Source: Pseudoalteromonas sp. GCY
Lineage (GTDB): Bacteria; Pseudomonadota; Gammaproteobacteria; Enterobacterales; Alteromonadaceae
Length of the DNA stretch: 64,000 nucleotides
Direction of reading: 5' to 3'
NCBI RefSeq assembly: GCF_016695175.1
Contig: NZ_CP068023.1
Span: 1,290,501 to 1,354,500 of the forward strand
This document shows, piece after piece, positions 19,034 to 31,073 of this stretch (position 1 is the first letter of the stretch; each line of letters opens with the position of its first letter). The position numbers and the translations under genes were made by a program. The notes beneath the pieces are model-generated. The model was not told the DNA's origin. It was given only the letters and a program-made list of their open reading frames with translations, and searched no databases.

Positions 19034-20353
19034 ATGGCACAGATTTTTCGTGCTAAGAAAGCTGCTAAGCCGTCAAAGCAAATAGAATTAAACATAGAGT
19101 CAATGGATCATCAGGGGCGAGGTGTTGCTCGCCATGAGGGTAAGGTCTGTTTTGTGACTGGCGCCTTGACTGGCGAGCGAGTGAGCGCACAGGTTGTACA
19201 GGCCAAGTCTAAACTGTTGGAAGCGAAGGTGACCAAAGTACTTAATGCCTCCAAAGAGCGTGTTAAACCGTTTTGCCCGCATTACCAGCAGTGTGGTGGT
19301 TGTAGCTTGCAGCATCAAAGTGTTGATGGTCAGCTCAATGAAAAGCAACATGCAGTTGAAAAACTTTTTGCGCGTTTTGCCAACATCAAGCATATACCTT
19401 GGCAAGCACCGATCACCTCTATGCCGCTTCATTATCGCCGTGCAGCTCGTTTGGCATGTATCTACGATAAACAAAGCAAAAGCATGAAGTTAGGCTTTAG
19501 AGCAAGTCAGTCGAAGCAGATTATCGAAATAGCGCAGTGTGACGTATTGGTGTCGCCTTTTGATCGTATTGTTAACACGTTAAGTGCGCTTGCACAGTCG
19601 CTAAGTGAGTTTAGGCTGATCAGTCATATTCAGCTTTGTCAGGCCGACAACCATAACTATGTGTTGTGTCGTCATACAAAGCCACTGTCCGCTTCGACTC
19701 GCGAAACGTTACAAAATGAGCTGGAAAATTGTCAGGTCCTGTTTGACGATGGCGAGACGCCAGTTGTGTACTCTCAGTTGCCGTACTATCACCTTGATGA
19801 ATTTGGCTTAACACTTGAGTTTAAATTGAACAACTTTATTCAAGTGAATCAATCAGTAAATGAAGCAATGCTGCGCCAAGCGACAGACTGGCTACAGCTG
19901 AGTAACGATGAAAATGTGCTCGATCTTTTCTGTGGGGTGGGAAATTTCTCTTTGGTGCTCGCAAAACAAGCAAAAAATGTGATTGGGGTAGAAGGTGAAG
20001 CGCAATCGGTTGCAATGGCTCAGCAAAATGCGCAAACTAATCAAATCAGTAATGTTCAGTTTCACTGTTTTGATCTAACTCAGTCGATTACAGAGGCCGC
20101 TTGGTTCGACGCAAATCTGGATGTGTTGGTGCTGGACCCATCAAGGCCTGGTGCACTTGAGGTTCTGCAGCAATTACCGTTGACGCAGTTTACCCGTATT
20201 TTATACGTGTCATGCGATCCGGTGACACTGGCGCGCGATTCTTTGGTAATAGCGCAGGCAGGCTTTGAATTAGAAAAGCTTGGCTTAATGAATATGTTTG
20301 TCCACACGGGACATATCGAAACCATGGCGCTGTTTAAAAAACAGCGTAAATAA
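19034..20353 (+). CDS. rlmD: 23S rRNA (uracil-1939-C5)-methyltransferase
   Basis: RlmD (RumA) uses SAM to make m5U1939 of 23S rRNA. I start at the ATG at 19034 (MAQIFRAKKA), preceded by GAGGAA. The [4Fe-4S] ligands Cys81, Cys87, Cys90 and Cys169 stand almost exactly where E. coli has them. An N-terminal TRAM domain (about 15-70) precedes them. The methyltransferase core carries LDLFCGVGNFSL, and the catalytic cysteine lies in YVSCDPVTLARD. At 439 residues it is complete. It is next to relA, as in E. coli. Confidence 0.96.
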   Translation: MAQIFRAKKAAKPSKQIELNIESMDHQGRGVARHEGKVCFVTGALTGERVSAQVVQAKSKLLEAKVTKVLNASKERVKPFCPHYQQCGGCSLQHQSVDGQLNEKQHAVEKLFARFANIKHIPWQAPITSMPLHYRRAARLACIYDKQSKSMKLGFRASQSKQIIEIAQCDVLVSPFDRIVNTLSALAQSLSEFRLISHIQLCQADNHNYVLCRHTKPLSASTRETLQNELENCQVLFDDGETPVVYSQLPYYHLDEFGLTLEFKLNNFIQVNQSVNEAMLRQATDWLQLSNDENVLDLFCGVGNFSLVLAKQAKNVIGVEGEAQSVAMAQQNAQTNQISNVQFHCFDLTQSITEAAWFDANLDVLVLDPSRPGALEVLQQLPLTQFTRILYVSCDPVTLARDSLVIAQAGFELEKLGLMNMFVHTGHIETMALFKKQRK

Positions 20354-20398
20354 CCTGAGCTTTGAGGCCGTTATTGCCCGAGCATTAGGTTAGATAAT

Positions 20399-20421
20399 TT
20401 ACCCGAAAATGAGGCGGGTAA
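20399..20421 (+). other. Hairpin between rlmD and relA
   Basis: TTACCCG and CGGGTAA form a 7-bp stem with a nine-base loop, followed by GTAATTTTA and then the relA ribosome site AGGAGG. It could act as a weak terminator for rlmD or as a leader structure of relA mRNA. Confidence 0.35.
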
Positions 20422-20445
20422 GTAATTTTAAGGAGGTATCAAAAC

Positions 20446-22599
20446 ATGGTTGCTACTCGGCAGTCGCATCAAACCACTTTGCCACTAGAGTTTGATGCGC
20501 GACTCACTATCTTAAACTTGTCTGAGGATCAAAGGGACTGGCTGCAAAAGGCCTATGAACTTTGTCCTGCGGATGAGTCAACAGAACATCTCAATAATGC
20601 CATCGAAATGGTAGAGATCCTTGCAGACTTAAATTTTGATAGCGAATCTTTAGCAACTGCGTTTTTAACTCCTTATTTTGTTGCTGGAAAGTTGTCCCTT
20701 GAGCAAGTAGAGGAAGCGCTTGGCAAAAACATCTCTCTGCTTTTAAGAGGGGTGGAGAACATGGACACCATCAGCACTTTGGCACACCAAAGCTCGGGTA
20801 AGGTACAAGTCGATAATATCCGCCGTATGTTACTCGCTATGGTGGAAGATGTGCGTGCTGTAGTGATTAAGCTTGCTGAGCAAATCTGCCATTTGCGTGC
20901 GGTTAAGAAAGCATCGGAAGAAGAAAGAGTCGTTGCTGCAAAAGCCGCGGCCAATATTTTTGCGCCACTTGCGAACCGTTTGGGGATTGGCCAATTAAAA
21001 TGGGAACTTGAAGATCTCTCTTTCCGTTATTTGCATCCGGATACGTATAAGTCTATTGCCAAGAAGCTTTCTGATAAACGCCTAGACCGCGAAGCTTATA
21101 TGGAAAATATGGTTAATTCGGTGGCACAAAAACTTGCGGATGCAGGCATTAAAGCGCAGGTCTACGGTCGCCCTAAGCATATTTACAGCATTTATAAAAA
21201 AATGGCGCAGAAAAGCTATGAATTCGAACAGTTGTTCGACATTCGCGCGATGCGAGTAGTGGTAGATGAAATTCAAGATTGCTACGCCGCTTTGGGTATA
21301 GTGCACACCAGCTGGCGGCATTTAAACAAAGAGTTTGACGACTATATTGCTACGCCCAAGCAAAACGGCTATCAGTCTATCCACACCGTGGTATTTGGTC
21401 CTGAGGGCAAAACGGTAGAAATCCAAATCCGCACCGAGGCTATGCATCGAGATGCAGAGCTTGGGGTGGCGGCACATTGGATGTACAAAGAAGGTGCATT
21501 GCCGGGCAGAAACTCCGGATACGAGCAAAAAATTAGCTGGCTACGCAAACTGTTGCAGTGGCAAGAAGAAGTGGTAGATGGCAGTGAAATAGCAGATGAG
21601 CTAAAGAATCAGGTTGTCGAAGACCGTGTTTATGTATTCACGCCCAAGGGCGATATCTTTGATTTGCCGCTAGGCTCGACGCCACTCGATTTCGCTTACT
21701 ACATTCATTCCAATGTTGGACATCGCTGCATTGGTGCAAAAGTGTTTGGTAAAATAGTGCCTTTCACTTACACATTGCGCACAGGCGATCAGGTAGAGAT
21801 TCTTACCCAGAAAAATGCTTCACCAAGTCGAGATTGGTTAAACCCATCGCTGGGATATATTCATTCTTCAAGAGCGCGCAGTAAGATCCATCACTGGTTT
21901 AAGCAGCAAGATAGAGACAAAAATCTCCAAGCGGGTAAGGAAATTTTAGATAGCCATCTGCAAAAACTAGATATTACCTATAAAGATTTAGAACCCGCGA
22001 TTGACCGCTTTAACTTTAAAGAGCTCGACGATTTAATGGTGGCGATTGGTGCCGGTGATATTCGTATCAATCAATTCCTGAACTATGTACAAGATAAACC
22101 TGAAGATACACCTAAGTTAAAAATCTCCTCGCCAAAACACAGTAAAGGTGACAAAAACGCAGTGGTCGTTGATGGGGTTGGCAGCTTGATGAGCCATATG
22201 GCGAAATGCTGTGAGCCAGTACCAGGCGATGAAATTGTGGGTTATATCACGCAAGGGCGAGGTATTGCAGTGCATCGCTCTGACTGTGAGTCGTTCGCTC
22301 ATATTACGGATATACATCCAGAACGAGAGATTGCGGTCAGTTGGTCAGATGATGTTAAAGCGTCTTACGCCATTACATTAAAAATTGAAGCGCACGACCG
22401 CCAAGGGCTGATCCGAGACATTAGCGCTGTGCTTGCCAATGAAAAAGTCAATGTGCTCAATATGAATGTACAAACGCAAGACGATAAAAACGTGGCGGTA
22501 TTTATGATGAAGGTAGAGGTGGATGACCTTTCTGCTATGCATCGCTTGCTGACTAAATTGATGCAAATCGAAGGTGTTTTTGATGCCAAACGACTCTAA
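20446..22599 (+). CDS. relA: (p)ppGpp synthetase I
   Basis: RelA makes pppGpp and ppGpp on ribosomes stalled with uncharged tRNA. The 717-residue protein contains a degenerate N-terminal hydrolase region (no intact HD pair), the synthetase domain with YGRPKHIYSIYKKM, and the acidic EFDD motif (296-299) that marks monofunctional RelA rather than SpoT. TGS (about 402-462), a zinc-finger-like region with AKCCEPVPGD, and a C-terminal ACT domain (about 640-717) follow. The ribosome site AGGAGG is strong. Its 3' end overlaps the start of mazG by 17 bases. Confidence 0.97.
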   Translation: MVATRQSHQTTLPLEFDARLTILNLSEDQRDWLQKAYELCPADESTEHLNNAIEMVEILADLNFDSESLATAFLTPYFVAGKLSLEQVEEALGKNISLLLRGVENMDTISTLAHQSSGKVQVDNIRRMLLAMVEDVRAVVIKLAEQICHLRAVKKASEEERVVAAKAAANIFAPLANRLGIGQLKWELEDLSFRYLHPDTYKSIAKKLSDKRLDREAYMENMVNSVAQKLADAGIKAQVYGRPKHIYSIYKKMAQKSYEFEQLFDIRAMRVVVDEIQDCYAALGIVHTSWRHLNKEFDDYIATPKQNGYQSIHTVVFGPEGKTVEIQIRTEAMHRDAELGVAAHWMYKEGALPGRNSGYEQKISWLRKLLQWQEEVVDGSEIADELKNQVVEDRVYVFTPKGDIFDLPLGSTPLDFAYYIHSNVGHRCIGAKVFGKIVPFTYTLRTGDQVEILTQKNASPSRDWLNPSLGYIHSSRARSKIHHWFKQQDRDKNLQAGKEILDSHLQKLDITYKDLEPAIDRFNFKELDDLMVAIGAGDIRINQFLNYVQDKPEDTPKLKISSPKHSKGDKNAVVVDGVGSLMSHMAKCCEPVPGDEIVGYITQGRGIAVHRSDCESFAHITDIHPEREIAVSWSDDVKASYAITLKIEAHDRQGLIRDISAVLANEKVNVLNMNVQTQDDKNVAVFMMKVEVDDLSAMHRLLTKLMQIEGVFDAKRL

Positions 22600-23395
22600 G
22601 CCTTCGGCAACAATGGGGATAGAGCAGCTGCTAGAGATTATGTCGCAGCTGCGCGACCCAAGCACTGGATGTGACTGGGATAAGAGGCAAACCTTTAAAA
22701 CCATTGTCCCTCATACGTTAGAAGAAGCGCACGAAGTTGCCGACGCTATCGAGCAAGGCGACTTTGCTCACTTAAAAGAAGAGTTGGGGGATTTGCTGTT
22801 CCAAGTGATTTTTTATGCTCGGCTTGGAAAAGAGCAGGGGTTGTTTGACTTTGCAGACATAGTGCAAACCCTCAATGACAAATTAGTGAGACGTCACCCT
22901 CATGTATTTGAAAAACAGGAGAGTTTAAGCGAAGCAGAGCTTGAGCAGCAATGGCACGCCATTAAGCAGCAAGAAAAACAGGCGCAAAAAAAAGGAGCGT
23001 TCGCGGCGGATATTCCGAGCAGCTTACCAGCATTATCAAAAGCCTACAAAATTCAAAAGCAAGCAGCCAAACTCGGATTTGACTGGCCAAGTTATCACGG
23101 TGCGTGGGATAAAGTACAAGAGGAAGTTGCAGAGGTGAGCGAGGCGCTGCAAGTTGATCCACTCTCTGAACATACTGCGGAAGAGGTGGGCGACTTATTG
23201 TTTGCGACCGTGAATGTGAGCCGACATATTAAACGAGATCCGGAGCAGTTGCTACGCCAAGCCAATGAGAAATTTAAAAATCGCTTTGTGCAAGTCGAAG
23301 CCGTTTTGAATGAGTCCTCACTATCATTTAAAGATGCGAGCTTAGAGGAGATGGATGGTGCTTGGGAGACAGTGAAACGTCGTCAACGCAGTTAA
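22583..23395 (+). CDS. mazG: Nucleoside triphosphate pyrophosphohydrolase MazG
   Basis: MazG hydrolyses NTPs and dNTPs to monophosphates and, in E. coli, lowers ppGpp during starvation. The 270-residue protein has the two-repeat MazG fold: GCDWDKRQTFKTIVPHTLEEAHEV with EELGDLLFQV, and again KVQEEVAEV with EEVGDLLFATVN. I choose the ATG at 22583 because AAGG lies about eight bases upstream, inside relA; ATG 22613 would match the E. coli start but has no ribosome site, and a GTG at 22574 is also in frame. The overlap with relA suggests translational coupling of synthesis and control of ppGpp. Confidence 0.93.
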   Translation: MPNDSKPSATMGIEQLLEIMSQLRDPSTGCDWDKRQTFKTIVPHTLEEAHEVADAIEQGDFAHLKEELGDLLFQVIFYARLGKEQGLFDFADIVQTLNDKLVRRHPHVFEKQESLSEAELEQQWHAIKQQEKQAQKKGAFAADIPSSLPALSKAYKIQKQAAKLGFDWPSYHGAWDKVQEEVAEVSEALQVDPLSEHTAEEVGDLLFATVNVSRHIKRDPEQLLRQANEKFKNRFVQVEAVLNESSLSFKDASLEEMDGAWETVKRRQRS

Positions 23396-23461
23396 AACTG
23401 AGACTGATTTTACGGTTTGGTCGTTAATTAAAACCACCCTCGGATAAAATATATTACCGCA

Positions 23462-25199
<1,738 letters not shown>

Positions 25200-25203
25200 T
25201 AAG

Positions 25204-25232
25204 AAAAAGCCGTGCTCTTGCACGGCTTTTTT
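25204..25232 (+). terminator. Intrinsic terminator after pyrG
   Basis: AAAAAGCCGTGC and GCACGGCTTTTT form a stem around TCTT, ending in a T tract. It lies directly after the pyrG stop and would separate pyrG from eno. Confidence 0.93.
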
Positions 25233-25363
25233 GTTGCAAAAGGTTTTGCAATAGGCGCTAAGTGTAGTGTTTATCGCCAAACTTTTTCTTATCTGCCGGC
25301 GCGTCAATGTGATACGTGTAAATTCTTCACTTTGCGAAGCAACAGAGATAAGGCAAACTTTAA

Positions 25364-26734
<1,371 letters not shown>

Positions 26735-26756
26735 TTAGCATTCCTCGGAATATTTT

Positions 26757-26787
26757 AAAAACGCCAGTTTAGCTACTGGCGTTTTTT
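26757..26787. terminator. Bidirectional terminator between eno and the RiPP-like gene
   Basis: ACGCCAGT and ACTGGCGT pair around TTAGCT, flanked by A4 and T6. It ends eno on the plus strand; the minus-strand gene ends five bases beyond it and could use the same hairpin, although its T tract (from A4) is short. Confidence 0.9.
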
Positions 26788-26791
26788 ATTG

Positions 26792-26983
26792 CTAGCGGTC
26801 GTCACCCCAAATTTCACAATTTGCTTGGCCATTTCTAAATGTCCAACAGACTTGAAGTGAATTACAAGCATCATCCATTGTTGCAGGACCATTACCTCCA
26901 GCAACAGCCGGCGTCATCTTAGTAGCAAGTGTTTTGTTCACACTAAGTTCTTTAATCGATTTTTTGTTGAACTTTAATTTCAT
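26792..26983 (-). CDS. Putative RiPP/bacteriocin-like precursor peptide with double-glycine leader
   Basis: The gene encodes 63 residues. A basic leader (MKLKFNKKSIKELSVNK and so on) runs to MTPAVAGG at residue 30, a double-glycine motif of the kind cut by C39-type peptidase transporters. The predicted core of 33 residues has three cysteines (DDACNSLQVC and ANCEIW), two tryptophans and an acidic end. AAGGAAA lies at good spacing before the ATG, supporting translation. Leaders of this style are common in precursor peptides of Pseudoalteromonas and Shewanella natural-product clusters, but no modifying enzyme or transporter gene is in this window. It has its own putative promoter downstream of mutH. 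The peptide class and activity are unknown. Confidence 0.65.
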   Translation of the reverse strand: MKLKFNKKSIKELSVNKTLATKMTPAVAGGNGPATMDDACNSLQVCWTFRNGQANCEIWGDDR

Positions 26984-27050
26984 TGTCGTTTCCTTCTATA
27001 AAAATATAAATGTTAACCAAATCCATACAAGATGTTGGTTGTTTTACATT

Positions 27051-27074
27051 TGTACTTTTTGTACAAAAAGTCAA
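27051..27074 (-). promoter_or_regulatory. Putative promoter of the RiPP-like gene with an 18-bp perfect palindrome
   Basis: On the minus strand TTGACT (27074-27069) is a good -35 element. The perfect palindrome ACTTTTTGTACAAAAAGT (27054-27071) overlaps its end and fills the spacer, where a dimeric repressor would block RNA polymerase. A further TGTAC lies at the edge. The -10 element is weak (AATGTA or similar). Placement between the mutH stop and the peptide start makes this the obvious control site. Confidence 0.5.
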
Positions 27075-27083
27075 CAGGTGTTT

Positions 27084-27758
27084 TTAAGCACCAAACTCTT
27101 GCGCCAATATCGATTGGGTGAAATTGATTTTTAAATAAAAACCTCTTGGCAAAGTTTGCACTATTTTACCGTTCGGCCCTATGGCGTCGGTGAGTGCTTT
27201 GGCATTTGCCGCCTTTGGCCTTATCTGCATGACTTCTCCAAGATGCCCTGAGATTTTTTCTACGTGACCCGTAGCGATTAACTCGATTTGCTCTTCCCAG
27301 TCTCTTCGTAACAACTGTTCTTGATTCGCGTCTGGCCGCCATAGGAAGCCGTGTCCAATAACCCTAGCTATTAAAGGAATTTCTCGTTCGGCTAATATGG
27401 GTAGCCAGAGAACGTGAGCTAATTTCTTTTTAACACTCGACGCTTCCCACGTTAATCCTGTTAACTGAGTAAGCGGCACGACAGAAACATAGGTGGTCTC
27501 TAGTGGTTTGCCTTGATAGCTTATTGGCAAAGTCTTGAGTTCAACGCCGATATGCTCAAAATCAGGCACAGGCTTTGAACCCGCTGTGGCACCTAAGGCT
27601 GCTTCTATGAGTTGTCCTACCCAACCTTTCTCTCTGAGCAAGTCTTGTGGTGTTTTAAACGAGAGCTGCTGAGCGAGTTCACCCAATGTTAAACCAGCTA
27701 TATTTTCAACACGCTGCATAAGTTCGCCCACAGAGCGTGGTGGTGTAACTGATGGCAA
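27084..27758 (-). CDS. mutH: DNA mismatch repair endonuclease MutH
   Basis: MutH nicks the unmethylated strand at hemimethylated GATC when activated by MutS-MutL. The 224-residue protein holds the PD-ExK nuclease residues Asp66, Glu73 and Lys75 in PDFEHIGVELKTLP, with the same spacing as E. coli Asp70/Glu77/Lys79. Its presence implies Dam-directed repair, restricting the host to gammaproteobacteria of that type. It is divergent from rppH, as expected for this region. Confidence 0.96.
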   Translation of the reverse strand: MPSVTPPRSVGELMQRVENIAGLTLGELAQQLSFKTPQDLLREKGWVGQLIEAALGATAGSKPVPDFEHIGVELKTLPISYQGKPLETTYVSVVPLTQLTGLTWEASSVKKKLAHVLWLPILAEREIPLIARVIGHGFLWRPDANQEQLLRRDWEEQIELIATGHVEKISGHLGEVMQIRPKAANAKALTDAIGPNGKIVQTLPRGFYLKINFTQSILAQEFGA

Positions 27759-28197
27759 GCGATACTCCTGAGTCTATCCCTTAAAAATACGATTATAAAA
27801 GAAATCATGTGGCGAAGTAAGTTGGTTGTTTTGCACTCAATTTAAGTGTGGCTTGTTATTTCAGCATATGGCTAAAGTAATGCCTTTATTATCTATATGA
27901 TAAATATGAAGTTATTTTTATTTTGCTACAGTCGGAGCAGCTTAGAAATCTTATGGCTTTGGATAAATACAAGACTATAAACATAATTATCCACAGAATA
28001 TGTGGAAAACCTTAGGTTTGAAGTGTGTAATTGTGGATTTGTTCGTAATTTGAACTGAAAAATGCTTGGTTATGCACAAGTTGTGGGTAACTTGCGAGTA
28101 TGCTGAGATAATTTAGGTATAGAATGGAATTAAATTTGCCGTGACGCGGGAGTTGTGGAACAATCATTAAAAATCGACTTATAAATGAGGCACTAAG
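27759..28197. other. mutH-rppH intergenic region, AT-rich, with DnaA box cluster
   Basis: The 439 bases hold no gene I can support. The left half is AT-rich with a short dyad (TTATC/GATAA, 27889-27903). The right half carries at least five DnaA-box-like nonamers (27987-28090), described separately. The rppH promoter must also be here, but I could not pick a clear -35/-10 pair with normal spacing. Confidence 0.7.
27987..28090. promoter_or_regulatory. Cluster of DnaA boxes, candidate DARS2
   Basis: Nonamers seen: TTATCCACA at 27987-27995 (plus, perfect consensus); TTTTCCACA at 28001-28009 (minus, one mismatch); AAATCCACA at 28032-28040 (minus, two mismatches); TTATGCACA at 28070-28078 (plus, matches TTATNCACA); TTACCCACA at 28082-28090 (minus, one mismatch). 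The first two face each other five bases apart. In E. coli, DARS2, which recharges DnaA-ADP to DnaA-ATP, lies in the mutH-rppH intergenic space, the same place as here. IHF and Fis sites were not identified with confidence. Confidence 0.7.
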
Positions 28198-28722
28198 GTG
28201 ATTGATGCCGAAGGGTTTCGTGCCAATGTCGGAATAGTGATTTGTAATAATCAGGGGCAGGTTTTTTGGGCCCGTCGTTACGGACAACACTCTTGGCAAT
28301 TTCCTCAAGGTGGAATAGATCAAGGGGAAACACCTGAGCAAACGATGTATCGTGAACTTCATGAAGAAGTTGGACTTAGGCCAGAAGATGTTGAAATAGT
28401 AGCAAGTTCTAAACATTGGTTACGTTACAAACTACCAAAAAGGTTAATTAGACGAGATTCAAGCCCAGTTTGTATCGGGCAAAAGCAGAAATGGTTTTTA
28501 TTGAAACTTAGGTGTAAAGATGAAGACGTAGACTTATTACGTACGCATCACCCTGAGTTTGATGATTGGCGTTGGGTTAGCTATTGGTATCCAGTACGTC
28601 AAGTTGTATCGTTTAAGCGTGATGTCTATCGTCGAGTGATGAAGGAATTCGCTCCGTTTGCGATGCCATTTGGTAAACGTGAACAGCAAGGGCAGAAGGA
28701 TTTCTGGCGCACGAAACGATAA
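28198..28722 (+). CDS. rppH: RNA pyrophosphohydrolase
   Basis: RppH removes pyrophosphate from 5'-triphosphorylated mRNA, opening it to RNase E decay. The protein of 174 residues starts with [18 protein letters not shown] aligns with the E. coli N-terminus. The Nudix box runs from residue 38 to 60 ([20 protein letters not shown] and VGL) with all consensus residues. ptsP begins 15 bases after the stop with the ribosome site in between, the conserved rppH-ptsP pair. Confidence 0.97.
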   Translation: MIDAEGFRANVGIVICNNQGQVFWARRYGQHSWQFPQGGIDQGETPEQTMYRELHEEVGLRPEDVEIVASSKHWLRYKLPKRLIRRDSSPVCIGQKQKWFLLKLRCKDEDVDLLRTHHPEFDDWRWVSYWYPVRQVVSFKRDVYRRVMKEFAPFAMPFGKREQQGQKDFWRTKR

Positions 28723-28737
28723 AAAAAGGAGCAGCAG

Positions 28738-31026
28738 GTGTTAGCAACGTTAAGATCGATTGCTGAGTCAGTGGCACAGCAAAGTGACCTACAAAGCGCG
28801 TTAAATTGCTTTGTTACTATGGTCAAAGATGCCATGCACACTGAATGCTGCTCAGTTTATTTTGCCGATTACAGTCAAGATAACTTTATCTTGATGGCAA
28901 CAGATGGCTTAAACCCTGAAGCAATTGGGAAATTCCGAATGGGATTTACCGAAGGCTTAGTCGGTCTTGTTGCCCAGCGTGAAGAGCCAATTAACGTTGC
29001 CCATGCTCAATCACACCCAAGATTTAAACTGTCACCCGAGGTCAATGAAGAAGGCTACAATGCTTTCTTATCAGTGCCTGTTGTACACCAGCGCAAAGTG
29101 CTTGGGGTTATTGTGGTGCAGCAAAAGATTGCTCGTGTATTTAGCCATGATGAAGAGTCCTTTCTTATTACGCTTTCAGCGCAATTGGCTTCACAGCTTG
29201 CCAACACCGAGATCCAAACTTTACTTCAACAAGATGCAAGCAGTCACAGAACCTCAGTGTTAAAAGGGGTATCGAGTGCACCAGGTATTGCCTTAGGTGA
29301 TGGTTATGTGGTGTTACCCCATATTGATTTTGCGAGTATTGAACCGCAGCATAGTGACAATATTCAGCAGCAAATTCAGCTGTTTCATCAAGCGGTGGCC
29401 GCGACTCGGCAAGAATTCCATATTTTAGCCAAAACTCTGAGTGATGATATTCCGAAAGAAGCGGTAGCTGTGTTTGAGGTTTACCAGCAACTTTTGGATG
29501 CCAAGAGTTTAGGTAAACAAGTGGAGTCTGAAATACAACAAGGCTGGAACGCAAAAACCGCGCTAAAGCTTGTTATCGAAAAGCTTGTGGCTCAGTTTGA
29601 TATGATGAGCGACCCCTATATCAAAGAGCGTGCGATTGATGTTAATGATATTGGCCTGCGCGTGCTCCAGCATTTAGTCTCAACTGAGCAAGCTGTTAAA
29701 CACTATCCAGATAATACGATTCTAATCGCCCATACCTTGACCCCAACTATGTTAGCGCAAGTACCAAAAGAAAAGCTCAAAGGGGTAGTCAGTGTGCATG
29801 GCTCGGCCAACTCTCATGCCTCCATTCTCACTCGCGCGATGGGCGTCCCCGCTATTTGGGGGATAGAAGACATTCCATTATTACAGTTTGATGGTAAGTC
29901 TATGATCATGGATGCGTATTCTGGACGGCTTTATATTTCGCCTTCGCAAATGTTGGTCAATGAGTACGTTGAAATCAAACGTAAAGATAACATTCTGCAT
30001 GATAAGTTTGAAGCGGAACATGATTTGCCGCCTATTACACTCGATGGTGAGCGTATAAATTTACTCTTAAATGCTGGGCTTGATCTATCGACCGAAACAT
30101 TAAGCGCCAGTTATTGCGATGGGGTTGGTCTTTATCGTACTGAGTCTTGGTTTATGCAAAAAGGCCAATTCCCAACACAATCGGAGCAAGAAGTCTGGTA
30201 TCGCGAGGTGCTATCACGTTATCACCCTGAGCCCGTAGTGATGCGGACTTTAGATATCGGTGGCGACAAAATTCTAGATTACTTTGATATAAAAGAAGAA
30301 AACCCATTTTTAGGGTGGCGGGGCATTCGTGTATCGCTGGATCACCCCGAGCTTTTCTTGGATCAGATCAAAGCCATGATCAAAGCAAATGCGGGTCTTG
30401 GCAACTTACAGATCATGTTGCCTATGGTGGGTCATAGTGAGGAAATAGATGAAGCGATGGCGCTCATTGAGCAGGCTTGTTTTGAGCTGCAAGACGAATG
30501 GGCCGATCCTTTTTACACCATCGACCGGCCAGAAATCGGCGTAATGCTTGAAGTACCGTCTAGCGTGTACTTGTTACCTGAGTGGTCGAAAAAAATCGAT
30601 TTTTGCTCTGTGGGCAGTAACGATTTAACGCAGTATTTATTGGCAGTAGATAGAACAAATGCACAAGTGGCGGATCTTTTTGAGCCCTATCATCCCAGTG
30701 TATTACGAGTGTTAAACCAGATTGCACAGCAGTGTGAGCTGCACGAGCTACCTTTTAGCCTGTGTGGAGAGTTAGGCGGTGAGCCTGAGGGCGCAATCTT
30801 GCTTATTGCAATGGGGTATCGCCGTTTGAGCATGAATATTTCATCACTGAACAAAGTAAAATGGGTGCTACGCAGACTGAGAGTAACGGATATGGAAGCT
30901 TTACTTGAAAGGTGTTTAGCACAACCTTCATCTAAGCAAGTGCGCCGAATTATTAAAGAATTCATGATTGAACATCATTTTGCAGAATTACTCTATACCA
31001 GCCACCAAGCAAAGGGTGCTTCTTAA
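28738..31026 (+). CDS. ptsP: Phosphoenolpyruvate-protein phosphotransferase PtsP (enzyme I-Ntr)
   Basis: PtsP starts the nitrogen phosphotransferase chain (PtsP to NPr to PtsN), passing phosphate from PEP. The 762-residue protein has an N-terminal GAF domain (about 15-160), then the enzyme I parts: an N-terminal segment from about 175, the swivelling phospho-histidine domain with His360 in GSANSHASILTRAMG, and a TIM-barrel PEP-binding domain with GSNDLTQYLLAVDR and SLCGELGGEP near the end. The start is GTG, with AAGGAG ahead. It shares an operon with rppH and probably with the following permease, lgt and thyA. Confidence 0.96.
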   Translation: MLATLRSIAESVAQQSDLQSALNCFVTMVKDAMHTECCSVYFADYSQDNFILMATDGLNPEAIGKFRMGFTEGLVGLVAQREEPINVAHAQSHPRFKLSPEVNEEGYNAFLSVPVVHQRKVLGVIVVQQKIARVFSHDEESFLITLSAQLASQLANTEIQTLLQQDASSHRTSVLKGVSSAPGIALGDGYVVLPHIDFASIEPQHSDNIQQQIQLFHQAVAATRQEFHILAKTLSDDIPKEAVAVFEVYQQLLDAKSLGKQVESEIQQGWNAKTALKLVIEKLVAQFDMMSDPYIKERAIDVNDIGLRVLQHLVSTEQAVKHYPDNTILIAHTLTPTMLAQVPKEKLKGVVSVHGSANSHASILTRAMGVPAIWGIEDIPLLQFDGKSMIMDAYSGRLYISPSQMLVNEYVEIKRKDNILHDKFEAEHDLPPITLDGERINLLLNAGLDLSTETLSASYCDGVGLYRTESWFMQKGQFPTQSEQEVWYREVLSRYHPEPVVMRTLDIGGDKILDYFDIKEENPFLGWRGIRVSLDHPELFLDQIKAMIKANAGLGNLQIMLPMVGHSEEIDEAMALIEQACFELQDEWADPFYTIDRPEIGVMLEVPSSVYLLPEWSKKIDFCSVGSNDLTQYLLAVDRTNAQVADLFEPYHPSVLRVLNQIAQQCELHELPFSLCGELGGEPEGAILLIAMGYRRLSMNISSLNKVKWVLRRLRVTDMEALLERCLAQPSSKQVRRIIKEFMIEHHFAELLYTSHQAKGAS

Positions 31027-31073
31027 GGCTATTTACGCTACCATTACGGCGCTATAAGAATAAGAGCTTGTTG

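Noticed and set aside
27987..28090. Reading the DnaA-box cluster as the chromosomal origin
   Set aside because: No dnaA, dnaN, mnmG or parAB neighbours and no unwinding-element layout beside it; the position matches DARS2 better.
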